In this document: positions 10,337-20,378 of the stretch, piece by piece
Layout: the number at the start of each line of letters is the position of its first letter
Numbering within the stretch: position 1 is the stretch's first letter
Assembly: GCA_015659035.1 (NCBI GenBank)
Contig: DQNS01000122.1
Coordinates: 1 to 64,000 of the forward strand
Reading direction: 5' to 3'
Length of the DNA: 64,000 nucleotides
Source: Acidobacteriota bacterium
GTDB taxonomy: Bacteria > Acidobacteriota > Vicinamibacteria > Vicinamibacterales > UBA8438
Notes under the pieces: model-generated
Told to the model about the DNA's origin: nothing
The model's database searches: none
What the model saw: only the letters and a program-made list of their open reading frames with translations
Made by a program: the position numbers and the translations under genes

Positions 10337-11971
10337 ATGCCGACCCATCGAATCCGCGCGCGCCTAGCCCACGCCAGCGCCCAGACGCCCGTCACACGGA
10401 TCACGACCACCGAGGGAGTGGCGGACTTCCTGGAGGACGCGGCACACTATCCGGGTGGTCACGCACCGGCGGTCGTCTTCCCGCGCGACGAGGCCCAGCT
10501 CGTGTCGGTACTACAAGAGGCCGCCGCCGTCCTGCCAATCGGTGCGCAGTCGTCGCTGACCGGCGGCGCCACCCCGAGGGGCGAGGTCGTACTGAGCCTG
10601 TCGAAGCTGACCGTCATCGCCGAACCGACCCCGACCCACATCACGGTCCAGCCAGGTGTCACGCTGACGCGCCTCCGGAACACGCTGACGGCGGCCGGAA
10701 AGGCCTATCCGCCGGTGCCCACCTTCGAGGGCGCGACCATCGGCGGCATCGTCTCGACGAACGCCGCCGGCGCGACGACCTTCAAATACGGGACGACACG
10801 CGACTGGGTCCGGGGTCTGAGTGTGATGCTGGCCTGTGGCGAGCTGCTGGACCTGGAGCGCGGTCAGGTGCGTGCCGCTGACGGCCGCTTCGCGGTCGAG
10901 ACGTCGACAGGCACGATCATCGTTCCGGTCCCGACCTATCGGATGCCTGATGTGCCGAAGCACTCGGCCGGATATCACGCGGCCCCCGAGATGGATCTGA
11001 TCGACCTGTTTGTCGGGTCGGAGGGGACCCTGGGAATCGTGACGTCGGTCACGCTGGACATCCTGCCGCACCGCCCGGAGATCAGTCTCATCCTGGTCGC
11101 GCTTGACGACGAAGCCCGGGCGGTCAGGGTCGCCACCAGATTGCGCGACGCGTCGGTCGAGACGAGACGTGCCAGAACGCGCACCGGGCTCGACATCGTC
11201 GCCGTCGAGTACATGGACCGGCGGTGTCTCGAGCTGCTGCGCCACGAGGGGGCCGACCGACGGACGCGGGTGACGATAGCGGAAACAGCGGGCGTCGTCC
11301 TGCTGGCACAGGTCGAGCTGCCGCCCGGCACGACCGCGGCACAGGTGCACCAGGAGGTCGGCCGCGCCGCCGCCGCCGATGCCCCCGACACGCCGATGGT
11401 GCGGTTGTGCCGTCTGCTCGATGCCGAAGGGCTACTCGAGACGACCGAGCTGGCCGCGCCGGGCGACCGCACACGTGCGGCGGAGCTGCTCGCCTTCCGC
11501 GAAGCGGTGCCGGACGCGGTCAACCGCCGGGTGGGTCTCGCCAAACGCACGGTCGATGACACAATCGAGAAGACCGCCGCCGACATGATTGTGCCCTACG
11601 CCAGATTCGCCGACAGCCTCAGCCTGTTCCGCGATGCGTTCGAGTCGCGCGGGCTCGACTACGCGATCTGGGGGCATATCTCGGACGCGAACCTACACCC
11701 GAACCTACTTCCGCGGACGGCGGACGAGGTGCGTCTCGGCCAGGACGCGATCCTCGGGTGCGGCCGCGAGATCATCCGGTGGGGCGGCTGTCCGCTGGCC
11801 GAGCACGGGGTCGGCCGGAACCCGACCAAACAGGCCTTGCTGCGACAACTCTACGGCGACGCCGGGATCGAGCAGATGCGCGCGGTCAAGCACGCGCTCG
11901 ACCCACTGGGGAAGCTGTCGCCGGGGGTGCTGTTTCCTGTGACGCCGGACACGGGCCGGGAGGAACCATGA
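10337..11971 (+). CDS. FAD-linked oxidase, GlcD/D-lactate dehydrogenase family
   Basis: A 544-residue flavoprotein. The FAD-binding domain (about residues 40-235) has PIGAQSSLTGGATPRG and TIGGIVSTNAAGATTFKYGT. The C-terminal domain carries WGHISDANLHPNL and AEHGVGRNPTK, the substrate and metal-site motifs of the glycolate oxidase GlcD and D-lactate dehydrogenase group. It probably oxidises a 2-hydroxy acid and passes electrons to the quinone pool, but the substrate is not fixed by sequence. Its stop overlaps the next ATG (ATGA), so the two genes are likely co-translated. Confidence 0.88.
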   Translation: MPTHRIRARLAHASAQTPVTRITTTEGVADFLEDAAHYPGGHAPAVVFPRDEAQLVSVLQEAAAVLPIGAQSSLTGGATPRGEVVLSLSKLTVIAEPTPTHITVQPGVTLTRLRNTLTAAGKAYPPVPTFEGATIGGIVSTNAAGATTFKYGTTRDWVRGLSVMLACGELLDLERGQVRAADGRFAVETSTGTIIVPVPTYRMPDVPKHSAGYHAAPEMDLIDLFVGSEGTLGIVTSVTLDILPHRPEISLILVALDDEARAVRVATRLRDASVETRRARTRTGLDIVAVEYMDRRCLELLRHEGADRRTRVTIAETAGVVLLAQVELPPGTTAAQVHQEVGRAAAADAPDTPMVRLCRLLDAEGLLETTELAAPGDRTRAAELLAFREAVPDAVNRRVGLAKRTVDDTIEKTAADMIVPYARFADSLSLFRDAFESRGLDYAIWGHISDANLHPNLLPRTADEVRLGQDAILGCGREIIRWGGCPLAEHGVGRNPTKQALLRQLYGDAGIEQMRAVKHALDPLGKLSPGVLFPVTPDTGREEP

Positions 11972-12381
11972 ACGCCGGGTTCCTGGCGCACTGGCTGACG
12001 ACGACGGCCGCGCTGGGGGTGACCGTGTGGATCCTGCCCGGCGTGCGGGTCGACTCGCTTGCAGCGCTTGCGGTCTCGGCGCTGGTCCTCGGCTTCGTCA
12101 ACGCCATCGTCCGACCGCTGCTCGTGGTGCTGACGCTCCCGTTCACTGTGCTGACGCTCGGTCTCTTCTACTTCATCGTGAACGGCATTGCCTTCGGCCT
12201 CGCGGCCTTCCTGGTGCCCGGATTCAGCGTCGCATCGTTCTTCACGGCCGTGCTGGGCGCGTTCGTCGTCGGCGCCATCTCCTGGTTCATCGGCATCTTC
12301 CGCAGCCGCCGGGACAAGACGACCGGGCGCTCCGCCGTGGTCGACGTGCACCGCCACCGCGACGGGCGGTGGGGTTCCTGA
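11968..12381 (+). CDS. YvlD/phage holin 4-superfamily membrane protein
   Basis: A 137-residue protein with four membrane segments and the family pattern FVNAIVRPLLVVLTLPFTVLT followed by GLFYFIVNGIAFGLAAFLVPG. Despite the family name there is no phage context, and function is unknown. The ATG at 11968 overlaps the stop of the upstream FAD oxidase. The tail is basic and histidine-rich. Confidence 0.85.
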   Translation: MNAGFLAHWLTTTAALGVTVWILPGVRVDSLAALAVSALVLGFVNAIVRPLLVVLTLPFTVLTLGLFYFIVNGIAFGLAAFLVPGFSVASFFTAVLGAFVVGAISWFIGIFRSRRDKTTGRSAVVDVHRHRDGRWGS

Positions 12382-12510
12382 ACGCCAGGTATGCACCCTC
12401 CTCGCGCCGTGCTGGGACCGTGCGCGGCGTCGATCTCGACGCCCACAAAGATGCGAACTCATGCTCGACCGGACCCTCAGGATGAGCGGGGAGGAAACTG
12501 GGGGAGGGGG

Positions 12511-13071
12511 ATGAGGGTGGTCGTCGCCGCCGTCTGCGGTGTGCTGGTCTCCCTCGCGCTGCCCACGAGCGTGTGGGCGCAGGAACCGGGCTCGCTCGAG
12601 GTGGCGGGCGGCTACAGCTTTCTCGGTGACAGCGAGCTGGTCGATGGATTCGGCCTCGGCTGGTTCGCCGAGGGCGGATGGCGAACCACGCGCTGGTTGA
12701 GTCTGACCGCCGAGGTGAGCCGGCATCGCCGCACGCAGGACGTCGGCTTCATCGACATCGACGTGACGTTCCAGACGTTGCTGGCCGGCCCCCGGGTCTG
12801 GCTGCCGACGACACGGTTCACGCCGTTCGTGCACCTGCTCGCCGGGGCCACCCGTCTCGACGTCGTCGCCCGCACATCGATCCCGGTCGCTGCTGCCGGT
12901 GACGACGCCGCGACCTACTCCACGCTGCAGGTCGGTGGCGGCCTCGAGGTGCCGATCGCAGACCGTCTCGCCCTGCGCGTCGGTGCCGACTACCGGCGCG
13001 TGTTCACCGACGGCGGCGTCAACGAGTCGCGGTTCTCGACCGGCGCGGTCTACCGGTTCGGCGGGCCCTAG
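12511..13071 (+). CDS. Outer-membrane beta-barrel protein
   Basis: A 186-residue exported protein. A signal peptide (MRVVVAAVCGVLVSLALP, cleavage after VWAQ) is followed by alternating polar and hydrophobic strands and a C-terminal strand ending GAVYRFGGP, typical of small OmpA/OmpW-like barrels. Specific function is unknown. The ATG at 12511 is preferred because it gives the signal peptide; the upstream frame from 12391 lacks one. Its TAG stop is the first three bases of repeat family C (TAGCAGTCCGT). Confidence 0.8.
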   Translation: MRVVVAAVCGVLVSLALPTSVWAQEPGSLEVAGGYSFLGDSELVDGFGLGWFAEGGWRTTRWLSLTAEVSRHRRTQDVGFIDIDVTFQTLLAGPRVWLPTTRFTPFVHLLAGATRLDVVARTSIPVAAAGDDAATYSTLQVGGGLEVPIADRLALRVGADYRRVFTDGGVNESRFSTGAVYRFGGP

Positions 13072-13096
13072 CAGTCCGTCGGCCACACAACCCGTC

Positions 13097-14398
13097 TCAC
13101 AGCCGTGCCAGGAGATCGGCGAGGTGCCGCAGCCGATACGCCCCGTCCTCCGGGTTGTGATACCCGATGGCGCGCTCGGCCGGTGTCAGCGCCGAGTCAT
13201 CCTTCATCGGCTCGTACTGGTGTCCCTCGTGCCACTCGTTGAACGAGGTGATGTGCACCAGGAAGAAGCCCTTGTCGACGTTGCCCAGCCAGGGATGGGT
13301 CTGGAGCAGCAGATTCGACTGCAGTGTTTCCTCGGTGCGTTGCTCGGCGAGCGCCCGCGCCGTCTCGCGGTCCGCGGCCCGCGACCACCGGAGGTCGGAC
13401 GTGCGTGGGAGAAACGGCCGGGGGCTATAGCAGGACCCCGGCTCCACGACACGGCGTTCGATCTCGTCCAGACCCGGGTTGATCGGAAACGAGAACACCA
13501 TCCCCACCCGCGACGCCACCAGGGCATGGTCGAGCCACCGATCCGGCGTTTCGACCGGGTCGTAGACCGAGATCCCGTCCAGCCCGGCCGCGGCGACCCG
13601 TTCGGCGTCCCACGTGTCCGACAGCAGCGTCAGGTGGTCGAAGGCGCCGACCACCGTCTGGCGCAGCCGGTCCGTTTCGCGCCGCCACTCGCGATCCGGC
13701 ACGTAGTCGGGCAGCGCCCGCACGACGCCGTGGCAATCCTCGAGCCGCTGTGGCAGGGTTGTGCGGAACAGCTTGAACACCGGTCCCTGCGAACCGTCGT
13801 CACGTTCGTGGAAGAAGAAACAGTCCCACCGCCGCCGTTCACCGTACTGCCGCAGGAGATACAGCGCGTCGTCCGGAAACCGCGAGACGCGGTCCTGGCT
13901 GTAGGGCTCGAGATGAAACGTGACGTGAATGTCGTGGTCCGCCATGACGTCCATGACCAGCGGCACGGTGCGGTCCGAGAAGCTACCCTGCCCCCACCAG
14001 CTCATGTTGATGACACCGACCCCCGACTCGGCGATCCAACGGGCGTGCTGCTCGACGACCGCCCGCGACCGGGAATCATAAGGGCCGAGCAGCGGCATCG
14101 TGTTGGCGGCGAGATCGACCGGGGGCACCCGGTCCCACTGCGTCCAGTGCCGGAACGGGTCGGCGGCGTACCAGGGGTAGTAGTCGAAAACGAAATGACG
14201 CCGGAGGTCGCGAAACCGGGCGCGCAGCAGGTCACCGAAGCGACGCCACGGGAACCCTTCGCTGCCGGGCGCGGCCAGACCGGGTGGCAACGGGTACGCG
14301 CCGGCCCGGGCGGCGAGACCGGCCGGCCCGCCGGCCGCAAGACAGCCGGCCGACCCGCCGGCCGCAAGACAGGCGGTAAGGAAGTCTCGTCTGGTCAT
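13097..14398 (-). CDS. GH99-like glycoside hydrolase family protein, Tat-exported
   Basis: A 433-residue protein with a Tat-type N-terminus (MTRRDFLTACLAAGG). Features of the GH99 / endo-alpha-mannosidase group include FDYYPWYA near residue 70, the mid-protein INMSWWGQGS and HVTFHLEPY, and HITSFNEWHEGHQYEPM near the C-terminus, where family members carry catalytic and binding residues. It probably cleaves a mannan-type or related polysaccharide outside the cytoplasm; the substrate is not certain. The DNA of the signal region (14315-14375) contains a short imperfect tandem duplication. The start overlaps the stop of the upstream DUF1554 lipoprotein gene. Confidence 0.8.
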   Translation of the reverse strand: MTRRDFLTACLAAGGSAGCLAAGGPAGLAARAGAYPLPPGLAAPGSEGFPWRRFGDLLRARFRDLRRHFVFDYYPWYAADPFRHWTQWDRVPPVDLAANTMPLLGPYDSRSRAVVEQHARWIAESGVGVINMSWWGQGSFSDRTVPLVMDVMADHDIHVTFHLEPYSQDRVSRFPDDALYLLRQYGERRRWDCFFFHERDDGSQGPVFKLFRTTLPQRLEDCHGVVRALPDYVPDREWRRETDRLRQTVVGAFDHLTLLSDTWDAERVAAAGLDGISVYDPVETPDRWLDHALVASRVGMVFSFPINPGLDEIERRVVEPGSCYSPRPFLPRTSDLRWSRAADRETARALAEQRTEETLQSNLLLQTHPWLGNVDKGFFLVHITSFNEWHEGHQYEPMKDDSALTPAERAIGYHNPEDGAYRLRHLADLLARL

Positions 14399-15021
14399 TG
14401 CTCGAAGCAGTACAGCCGAGCCAATTGGTCGCACGCGACCGTTGGCGATACGGACCAGCCGAGGCCGATCGCGTCGAAGACGCCGACCTGGCCACTGACG
14501 CCGCCCGACGCGTCGGTCCACCCGCGACACGTGGCGCCCGAGGCCGCCGGCTGCCCCGATGGATCCGTGCCGGTCCAGACCACTGGAACGGTGTCGGGCT
14601 GGTGCCCCTGTTCATCGACGACGATCGGGTTGTTGATCGTGCCATCGGTCAGGTCCGCCCAGTGGTCGGCCACCCGGACACCGGAGGTCATCACGAACGG
14701 CGCATCGGACCGGGTGAACGTGACGCTGGGCGAGCGGCCGGCATCGTCGCTCAGCCAGGCACGGTAGATCCCGGCGAGCCCCGCGGCGACCGCCAGATCG
14801 CTGCACGTCTGGTCCGCCGCCCTCACCCCACCGAGCCCGCCGGTGAACGTTGCGCTCGACACAAACACCACCCGATCCACTGACGGCGCCGCCTCGGTCG
14901 GCGCCACCGGGCTCTCGTCACACCCGCCAGACATCATCAGCGCAGCCACCGCGACCACGAATCCGGCATTCCCCGGCCCCCGGGAACAATGCCGGCGCGT
15001 TGCACCTGACGCCCCGCCCAT
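14395..15021 (-). CDS. DUF1554-domain lipoprotein
   Basis: A 208-residue lipoprotein. A hydrophobic N-terminus ends in the lipobox-like MMSGGC, followed by a DUF1554-type domain: FVSSATFTGGLGGVRAADQ, CSDLAVAAGLAGIYRAWLSD, and HWADLTDGTINNPIV. Four to five cysteines probably form disulfides. This fold is common in secreted proteins that may bind ligands or surfaces, but no reaction is known. Its stop overlaps the GH99-like gene start (ATGA), so the two are co-translated and probably act together at the cell surface. Confidence 0.82.
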   Translation of the reverse strand: MGGASGATRRHCSRGPGNAGFVVAVAALMMSGGCDESPVAPTEAAPSVDRVVFVSSATFTGGLGGVRAADQTCSDLAVAAGLAGIYRAWLSDDAGRSPSVTFTRSDAPFVMTSGVRVADHWADLTDGTINNPIVVDEQGHQPDTVPVVWTGTDPSGQPAASGATCRGWTDASGGVSGQVGVFDAIGLGWSVSPTVACDQLARLYCFEQ

Positions 15022-15080
15022 CTCTAAGCCCCGGCCCCCAGTCCCCAGCCCCAGCGAGCGGACTGCACCATGGCCGCTCG

Positions 15081-17510
15081 CTATAGCTCCACATGTCGGA
15101 GACGCAGGGCGTTCGAGATGACCGACAGCGAGCTAAGGGTCATCGCCGCACTCGCCCACATCGGGCTGACGAGCAGCCCCAGCACGGGATAGAGCACCCC
15201 GGCCGCCACCGGCACGCCGATGCCGTTGTAGACGAACGCCAGGAAGAGGTTCTGCCGGATGTTGCGCATGGTGGCGCGGCTCAGCCGGCGGGCCTGCACG
15301 ATGGAGCGGAGATCACCGCGCACCAGTGTGATACCGGCGCTCTCGATCGCCACGTCGGTCCCGGTCCCCATCGCGATCCCGACGGCGGCCTCGGCCAGCG
15401 CCGGCGCGTCGTTGATGCCGTCGCCCGCCATCGCCACCACTGCGCCCGCCTGCTGGCGCTCGGCGACGATGCGTTGCTTGTCGGCCGGCAGCACCTCGGC
15501 CACCACCTCGTCGATGCCCAGGGTCGACGCCACCGCCTCGGCCGTGACCCGGTCGTCGCCGGTCACCATCACCACGCGGAGACCCTCGGCCCGCAGCTGC
15601 GCGATCGCCTCCGGCGTCGTGCGCTTCACCGGGTCCGACACGCCGAGCAGCCCGGCCAGCGTCTCGCCGATGGCGACGTGCACGACGGTCTGTCCGTCCC
15701 GCCGCAGCTCGTCGGCGCGCGCCCCCAGCGCCATGGTCTCGAGCCCGCGCTGCTCGAGCAACGCTTCGGTGCCCAGGATGACCGGCTGACCCTCTACCGT
15801 TCCGGTGACGCCCCGACCGACCTCGGCCTGGAAGTCTGTCGCCTCCGGGACCGTGATCCCGCGGTCCTCGGCCGCCCCCGTGATCGCCGCGGCCAGAGGG
15901 TGCTCGCTGCCCCGCTCGAGGGCGGCCGCGACCCGCAGCAGTTCGTGTTCGGCGACCCCGTCGACGGGCAGGACCGCCGTCACCGCCGGCTTCCCTTCGG
16001 TCAGCGTTCCGGTCTTGTCGACGATCAACGTGTCCACTCGCTCGAGGGTCTCGAGCGCCTCGGCGTGCTTGATCAGGATGCCGGCGCCGGCGCCGCGACC
16101 GGTGCCCACCATCACGGCCATCGGCGTGGCGAGACCGAGCGCGCAGGGACACGCGATGATCAGGACCGCCACGCTGCTGAGGAGCGCCAGCGCCAGCCGC
16201 GGCTCCGGTCCCCAGAGGGACCAGCTGATGAACGCCAGCACCGCCACGGTCACCACCGCCGGGACGAAGAACTCCGCCACCCGGTCGGCCAGCCGCTGGA
16301 TCGGCGCGCGGCTGCGCTGCGCCTCACCGACCATCGTGACGATCTGAGCCAGCAGGGTCTCGGCCCCGACCCGCTCGGCCCGCATCAGCAGCGTGCCGGT
16401 GCCGTTCATGGTCGCCCCGACGAGGTTCGCACCCTCGATCTTCTCGACCGGCAGCGGCTCGCCGGTCACCATCGACTCGTCGACGGCGCTGTGTCCCTCG
16501 ACGACGACACCATCCACCGGCACCTTCTCCCCCGGACGCACACGCAACAGGTCGCCCGGGTGCACCACCTCCAGCGGCACGTCCTGCTCCGTCCCATCGG
16601 TGACCCGCCTGGCCGTGGCCGGCGCCAGCCCGAGCAGGGCGCGAATGGCTGCTCCGGTCCGCCCGCGGGCTCGCAGCTCCAGCACCTGCCCCAGCAGCAC
16701 CAGCACGATGATGACGACCGCGGTGTCGAAGTAGGGTTCGATGCCACCGGCCCTGCGAAACCCCTCCGGAAACAGCCCGGGCGCCACCGTGGCGGCGACG
16801 CTGTAGAGATAGGCGGACCCCACACCGAGCCCGATCAAGGTGAACATGTTCGGACTGCGGTTGACGAACGACGCCCACGCCCGCTCGAAGAACGGCCAGC
16901 CGGCCCAGAGCACGACCGGTGTCGCGAAGGCCAGCTGCAGCCAGTTCGACATGGCCCGGCCGACCGTCTGACTCACGCGCTCTCCCAGCACCATCTCGGC
17001 CATCGCCAGCGCGAACACCGGAAACCCGATGGCCGCGCCGATCCAGAAGCGGCCGGTCATGTCGTCGAGCTCGGGGTTCGGCTGGTCGGTCGGGGCGAGG
17101 GTTCTAGCCTCGAGCGCCATCCCGCACTGCGGGCAGCTTCCAGGCTCGGCGCGCACCACCTCCGGATGCATCGGGCAGGTGTACTCGACGGTCGGGAGCA
17201 GGGCGGCGGCGCCGAGCTCCGCCTCGAGCGCCATCCCGCACTTCGGGCAGGCGCCCGGCTCCGGTTCCCGCACCTCCGGGTCCATCGGGCAGATGAACCA
17301 GGTGTCCGCCGAAGCCTCGGCGGAGGCGGAGGGTGTCGCTTCGGGCGCCGAGGACTCGGGGTCCAGGAACTGCTCGGGGTCGGTTTTGAACGCGGTCTGG
17401 CAGCCGCCGCAACAGAAGTAGTAGGTCTGCCCGGCGTGCTCGTGGGTGAACCGGCTCTTCGCCGGGTCGACCTCCATACCGCAGACCGGGTCGCGCATGG
17501 TGTGCGTCAT
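15081..17510 (-). CDS. Copper-type P1B ATPase with YHS and HMBD domains
   Basis: An 809-residue heavy-metal exporter. Residues 1-47 form a YHS domain ([19 protein letters not shown]). Two short metal-binding modules follow: FICPMDPEV...CPKCGMALE (~71-97) and YTCPMHPEV...CPQCGMALE (~109-136). The P-type core shows the metal site [11 protein letters not shown] near residue 455, the phosphorylation loop DKTGTLTEG near 495, and [13 protein letters not shown] marks Cu+/Ag+ transport. Classical HMA/GMxCxxC domains are absent and replaced by YHS and HMBD modules. It lies between unrelated genes with no adjacent CsoR or CueR regulator. Confidence 0.95.
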   Translation of the reverse strand: MTHTMRDPVCGMEVDPAKSRFTHEHAGQTYYFCCGGCQTAFKTDPEQFLDPESSAPEATPSASAEASADTWFICPMDPEVREPEPGACPKCGMALEAELGAAALLPTVEYTCPMHPEVVRAEPGSCPQCGMALEARTLAPTDQPNPELDDMTGRFWIGAAIGFPVFALAMAEMVLGERVSQTVGRAMSNWLQLAFATPVVLWAGWPFFERAWASFVNRSPNMFTLIGLGVGSAYLYSVAATVAPGLFPEGFRRAGGIEPYFDTAVVIIVLVLLGQVLELRARGRTGAAIRALLGLAPATARRVTDGTEQDVPLEVVHPGDLLRVRPGEKVPVDGVVVEGHSAVDESMVTGEPLPVEKIEGANLVGATMNGTGTLLMRAERVGAETLLAQIVTMVGEAQRSRAPIQRLADRVAEFFVPAVVTVAVLAFISWSLWGPEPRLALALLSSVAVLIIACPCALGLATPMAVMVGTGRGAGAGILIKHAEALETLERVDTLIVDKTGTLTEGKPAVTAVLPVDGVAEHELLRVAAALERGSEHPLAAAITGAAEDRGITVPEATDFQAEVGRGVTGTVEGQPVILGTEALLEQRGLETMALGARADELRRDGQTVVHVAIGETLAGLLGVSDPVKRTTPEAIAQLRAEGLRVVMVTGDDRVTAEAVASTLGIDEVVAEVLPADKQRIVAERQQAGAVVAMAGDGINDAPALAEAAVGIAMGTGTDVAIESAGITLVRGDLRSIVQARRLSRATMRNIRQNLFLAFVYNGIGVPVAAGVLYPVLGLLVSPMWASAAMTLSSLSVISNALRLRHVEL

Positions 17511-17652
17511 GATGTAAGAGAAGGCACCGTAGGGTGGGCGCTACTTTTTACTCCGCTGCGTCCGATCTACCATCATAGCGCTTTGGTCCTGGTAGACCTC
17601 GGTCGGCGAGAGGTCACCACGTGCTCACGGTCCTTCACGCCACGCACTGTTC

Positions 17653-18396
17653 ATGGCCATGATTCGGTTCTGCAGGTTCGTGTTCGTCCTCATGGTCCTC
17701 GGCCCAATCGATGCGGTGGCGCAGCCACCCTCAGACGACCCGGTCGAGGGGCCGTGGTCGGGCACGGCGGAGGTCTCGCTGATCGCGACGTCGGGCAACT
17801 CCGACACTCGCACCTTCGCGCTTGGCGCCGAGGTAACCTACGACCCCGGCGCCTGGCGTTGGCTGGGGCGGATCTCCTATGTAGAAACCGACGCGGACGA
17901 CCAGTTGAAGGCCCGCTCCGAGAGTGCGCTGGTCGAGATGTCGCGCCCGCTCGCTGAGCGGCTCGAGGCGTATGCCCGCGGCGGCTATCTGCGAGATCTG
18001 TTTGCCGGCATCGAGCGCCGGCTCACGACCGAGGGCGGCCTCGCGTACATGGTGATCGCGACCGACCCGCAATCGCTGCAACTGCTGGCCGGGTTCGGGT
18101 TCACCCGCGAGCAGCGGATGGTCGGCGACGCCCTGTCGCTGGGTACCGCCAACGTGACCGGCCGCTACAGATGGGCAGTTTCGGAGACGAGCGCGTTGAC
18201 CGAAGAGGCGTCGTTCGTGGCCGACCTGAACACCGGCGACAACTGGCGGTTCACCAACGAGGTCGCGATCACCGCCGCCGTCGGCGCCCGGCTGTCACTG
18301 AAGGTGTCGCACAAGCTGAGTCATCTGAACAGGCCGGTGCCCGGCTTCCGCAAAACCGACACGATCCTGGCGGCGGCGATGGTGGCAAACTTCTAG
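17653..18396 (+). CDS. DUF481 (YdiY-like) outer-membrane protein
   Basis: A 247-residue exported protein. A signal peptide (cleavage near AVAQ) is followed by the DUF481 pattern WSGTAEVSLIATSGNSDTRTFALG and a C-terminal beta-barrel with final strand TDTILAAAMVANF. The E. coli homologue YdiY is acid-inducible; function is unclear. An alternative start two codons downstream (17659) is possible. It is divergent from the P-type ATPase and convergent with the M61 peptidase gene. Confidence 0.85.
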   Translation: MAMIRFCRFVFVLMVLGPIDAVAQPPSDDPVEGPWSGTAEVSLIATSGNSDTRTFALGAEVTYDPGAWRWLGRISYVETDADDQLKARSESALVEMSRPLAERLEAYARGGYLRDLFAGIERRLTTEGGLAYMVIATDPQSLQLLAGFGFTREQRMVGDALSLGTANVTGRYRWAVSETSALTEEASFVADLNTGDNWRFTNEVAITAAVGARLSLKVSHKLSHLNRPVPGFRKTDTILAAAMVANF

Positions 18397-18413
18397 AGGA
18401 GGCTTCGCAACCA

Positions 18414-20378
18414 TCACAAACCCGCTTTCGAGCCGAGCCACTCGTCGCGGAATCGCTGCTGGGCCGGTGTCGGGCGGCGACCGAGTTGTTCGGCCGAGAC
18501 GAGCTCCAGCGTGGGGTCCGCCTCGACCGTCAGCTGAGTCGTGAGCATCTCGCCGCGCCGCGAGTAGACGAGCGACACCCGCGCTCCAGCGCTGAGATCT
18601 CCGAGCACCGCCTCGAGCCTGCGCTCGGACGACAGCGGCCGTCCGTCGAGCGAGACCAGGACGTCGTCGCGCTCCACGCCGGCGTCGTGCAGCGGCGACC
18701 CGAAGCCTACCGGCGTCGTGAGCCGCCCGCCGCCGCGGCCAAAGCTCAGCGAGGGCGAGCCCAGCCACGTCTGACCCGGCGCCCGGGGCCGCAGCACCAG
18801 CCCGGCCCGCTCGAAGAGCGGCGCATAGTCGATCACGTCGTGCCCGTCGACATACCGGTCGAAAAAATCGTCGGCGAACACCTGGTCGCCGGTCAGCTCC
18901 GCGAGCGCCGCGTTGGCGTCGGCCTGAGTGTAGGGTCGCTCCACCACCCCCGGCACCGCGCCGCCGGCGCGTCCGAACCGCTGCCACAGCAGCTGCATGT
19001 AGTCGTCCAGCGTCACCTTGCGCGCGGCCTCGTCCTCGTCAGTGGCGCCACGCACCCGCAACAGCAGGTCCAGACCCAACCCGAGGGTTTCGCCCCACGT
19101 GTAGTACGAGATGAAGAAATTGCCCCAGTTCGTCCGGTCGAGCGCGCTCGCCGCATCGGTGAACGGCGCCAGCCGGCTCATGTCGACCGCCGAGCGGAAC
19201 TGCCGTCCAGGACCGAGGCGCACGGTGTCAATGGCGGAGACAAACCGGGCGAGCGTGTTCTCCAGGTCAGCCAGACCGGCGCGCTGTAAGATCAACGCTC
19301 CGTAGTAGTTGGTGAACCCCTCCGCGAGCCACAACTCGCCGGACGGATTGACGTCCTCGAAGTCGAACGGCTCGAGCGAGCGCGGGCGGATCCGCTCGAC
19401 GTTCCACACGTGGAAGAACTCGTGCGAGACCGCACCGAGCAGTCGGGTGTGCCGTGTGCGAAGCGCCCCCGGTGAGCTCAGGACGGTGCTGTTGCGATGC
19501 TCCATCGCGTCGCCGCTCGCCGTCGGGAGGTAGTCGGCGATGAACGTGTAGCGGCCGGTCTCGAACGACGGGAACTCGCCGAACACGGTGACCATCTCGG
19601 TCACGATCCGCTCGACGTCCCCGGCGAAGCGGTCGAGCTCGGCGTCGGTGCCGTCGTGGTGGAGCGCAACGCGAAACGTCGGGGCATGGTCGGGGTTGGC
19701 CGGGTCGGCGACGGTGAAACTCCGCTCCATGAACGCGCTGAGCTCCGCCGGACTGTCGAGCAGATATTGGAGATTCGGCGCCGTGAACGTCAGGGGGTCA
19801 TCCGATGGGTAGAGCTGGGTCGCCACCCGCCAGTCGCGTCCAGCCGGTGGCTCGAACCGGACGGTGGCCGGTCGCCGCTCGATCCCCACGCCCCACATCA
19901 ACGAGGCCGGCATGTTCAGGTGCGCGTGGGTGCCGTCGATCCCGAGATAGGTCCCATCGACCCGGTCGCCGAAGACTTTGTAGGTGAACCGGACGGTCCC
20001 GTCGTGCCCGGCCACATCCCACCGGGCCATCTTGGACCGCACCGGGTCGAGCTCGTTCCCGTTCCCGTCGAATGCCCGCACCTCGAAGACGTTCTTCGCA
20101 AACTCGTGGCGGGCATAGCGCCCGGGCGACGCCGTGCTCATACGCATGCTGAGCGGCTCGGCCGGCAGGCCGCCGGCGGTGACCTCGACCTGCATCCACC
20201 GATGCTCGGGTTCAGGGAAGCTCAGTTCATACAGCACCGCGGGGCCGTCGGCGTGGTTCACCCCGGCCTGCCCGCCGGGGCGTGGCCCCGCGAGCCACAC
20301 GCCGAACGCCACCACCGCCGCCACGCCCACAACGCGACGCACGACCGCCATGCCGCGTAACGGCGATGTCGGGGTCAT
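18414..20378 (-). CDS. M61 family glycyl-aminopeptidase-like protease with PDZ domain
   Basis: A 654-residue exported metalloprotease. After a signal sequence (VVRRVVGVAAVVAFGVWLAG), the N-terminal beta domain is followed by the zinc motif HEFFHVWN (about residue 318) and ELWLAEGFTNYY, whose glutamate is the third zinc ligand. The C-terminal ~130 residues hold a PDZ-like domain (GFGSPLHDAGVERDDVLVSLDG). The true start is the ATG at 20378; the open frame further upstream is only the antisense-free shadow of the preceding gene. The ATG overlaps the stop of the predicted selenoprotein gene (ATGA), so its translation is probably coupled to read-through of that gene's TGA. Confidence 0.9.
   Translation of the reverse strand: MTPTSPLRGMAVVRRVVGVAAVVAFGVWLAGPRPGGQAGVNHADGPAVLYELSFPEPEHRWMQVEVTAGGLPAEPLSMRMSTASPGRYARHEFAKNVFEVRAFDGNGNELDPVRSKMARWDVAGHDGTVRFTYKVFGDRVDGTYLGIDGTHAHLNMPASLMWGVGIERRPATVRFEPPAGRDWRVATQLYPSDDPLTFTAPNLQYLLDSPAELSAFMERSFTVADPANPDHAPTFRVALHHDGTDAELDRFAGDVERIVTEMVTVFGEFPSFETGRYTFIADYLPTASGDAMEHRNSTVLSSPGALRTRHTRLLGAVSHEFFHVWNVERIRPRSLEPFDFEDVNPSGELWLAEGFTNYYGALILQRAGLADLENTLARFVSAIDTVRLGPGRQFRSAVDMSRLAPFTDAASALDRTNWGNFFISYYTWGETLGLGLDLLLRVRGATDEDEAARKVTLDDYMQLLWQRFGRAGGAVPGVVERPYTQADANAALAELTGDQVFADDFFDRYVDGHDVIDYAPLFERAGLVLRPRAPGQTWLGSPSLSFGRGGGRLTTPVGFGSPLHDAGVERDDVLVSLDGRPLSSERRLEAVLGDLSAGARVSLVYSRRGEMLTTQLTVEADPTLELVSAEQLGRRPTPAQQRFRDEWLGSKAGL

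Noticed and set aside
11968..12381. Holin-like protein as a phage gene
   Set aside because: The YvlD-type family is widespread in chromosomes, and here it overlaps a metabolic gene with no phage context.
14315..14375. Tandem duplication in the GH99-like signal region as a phase-variable repeat
   Set aside because: Only two imperfect units that keep the frame. It looks like a simple GC-rich duplication in an alanine/glycine-rich signal peptide.
15093..17957. 954-codon open frame on the plus strand opposite the P-type ATPase
   Set aside because: It has biased His/Arg/Gln composition and no motifs. It is the antisense shadow of a well-recognised gene in GC-rich DNA. The same holds for other long frames (for example 2482-3684, 5573-6634, 11851-13086, 21587-23194).
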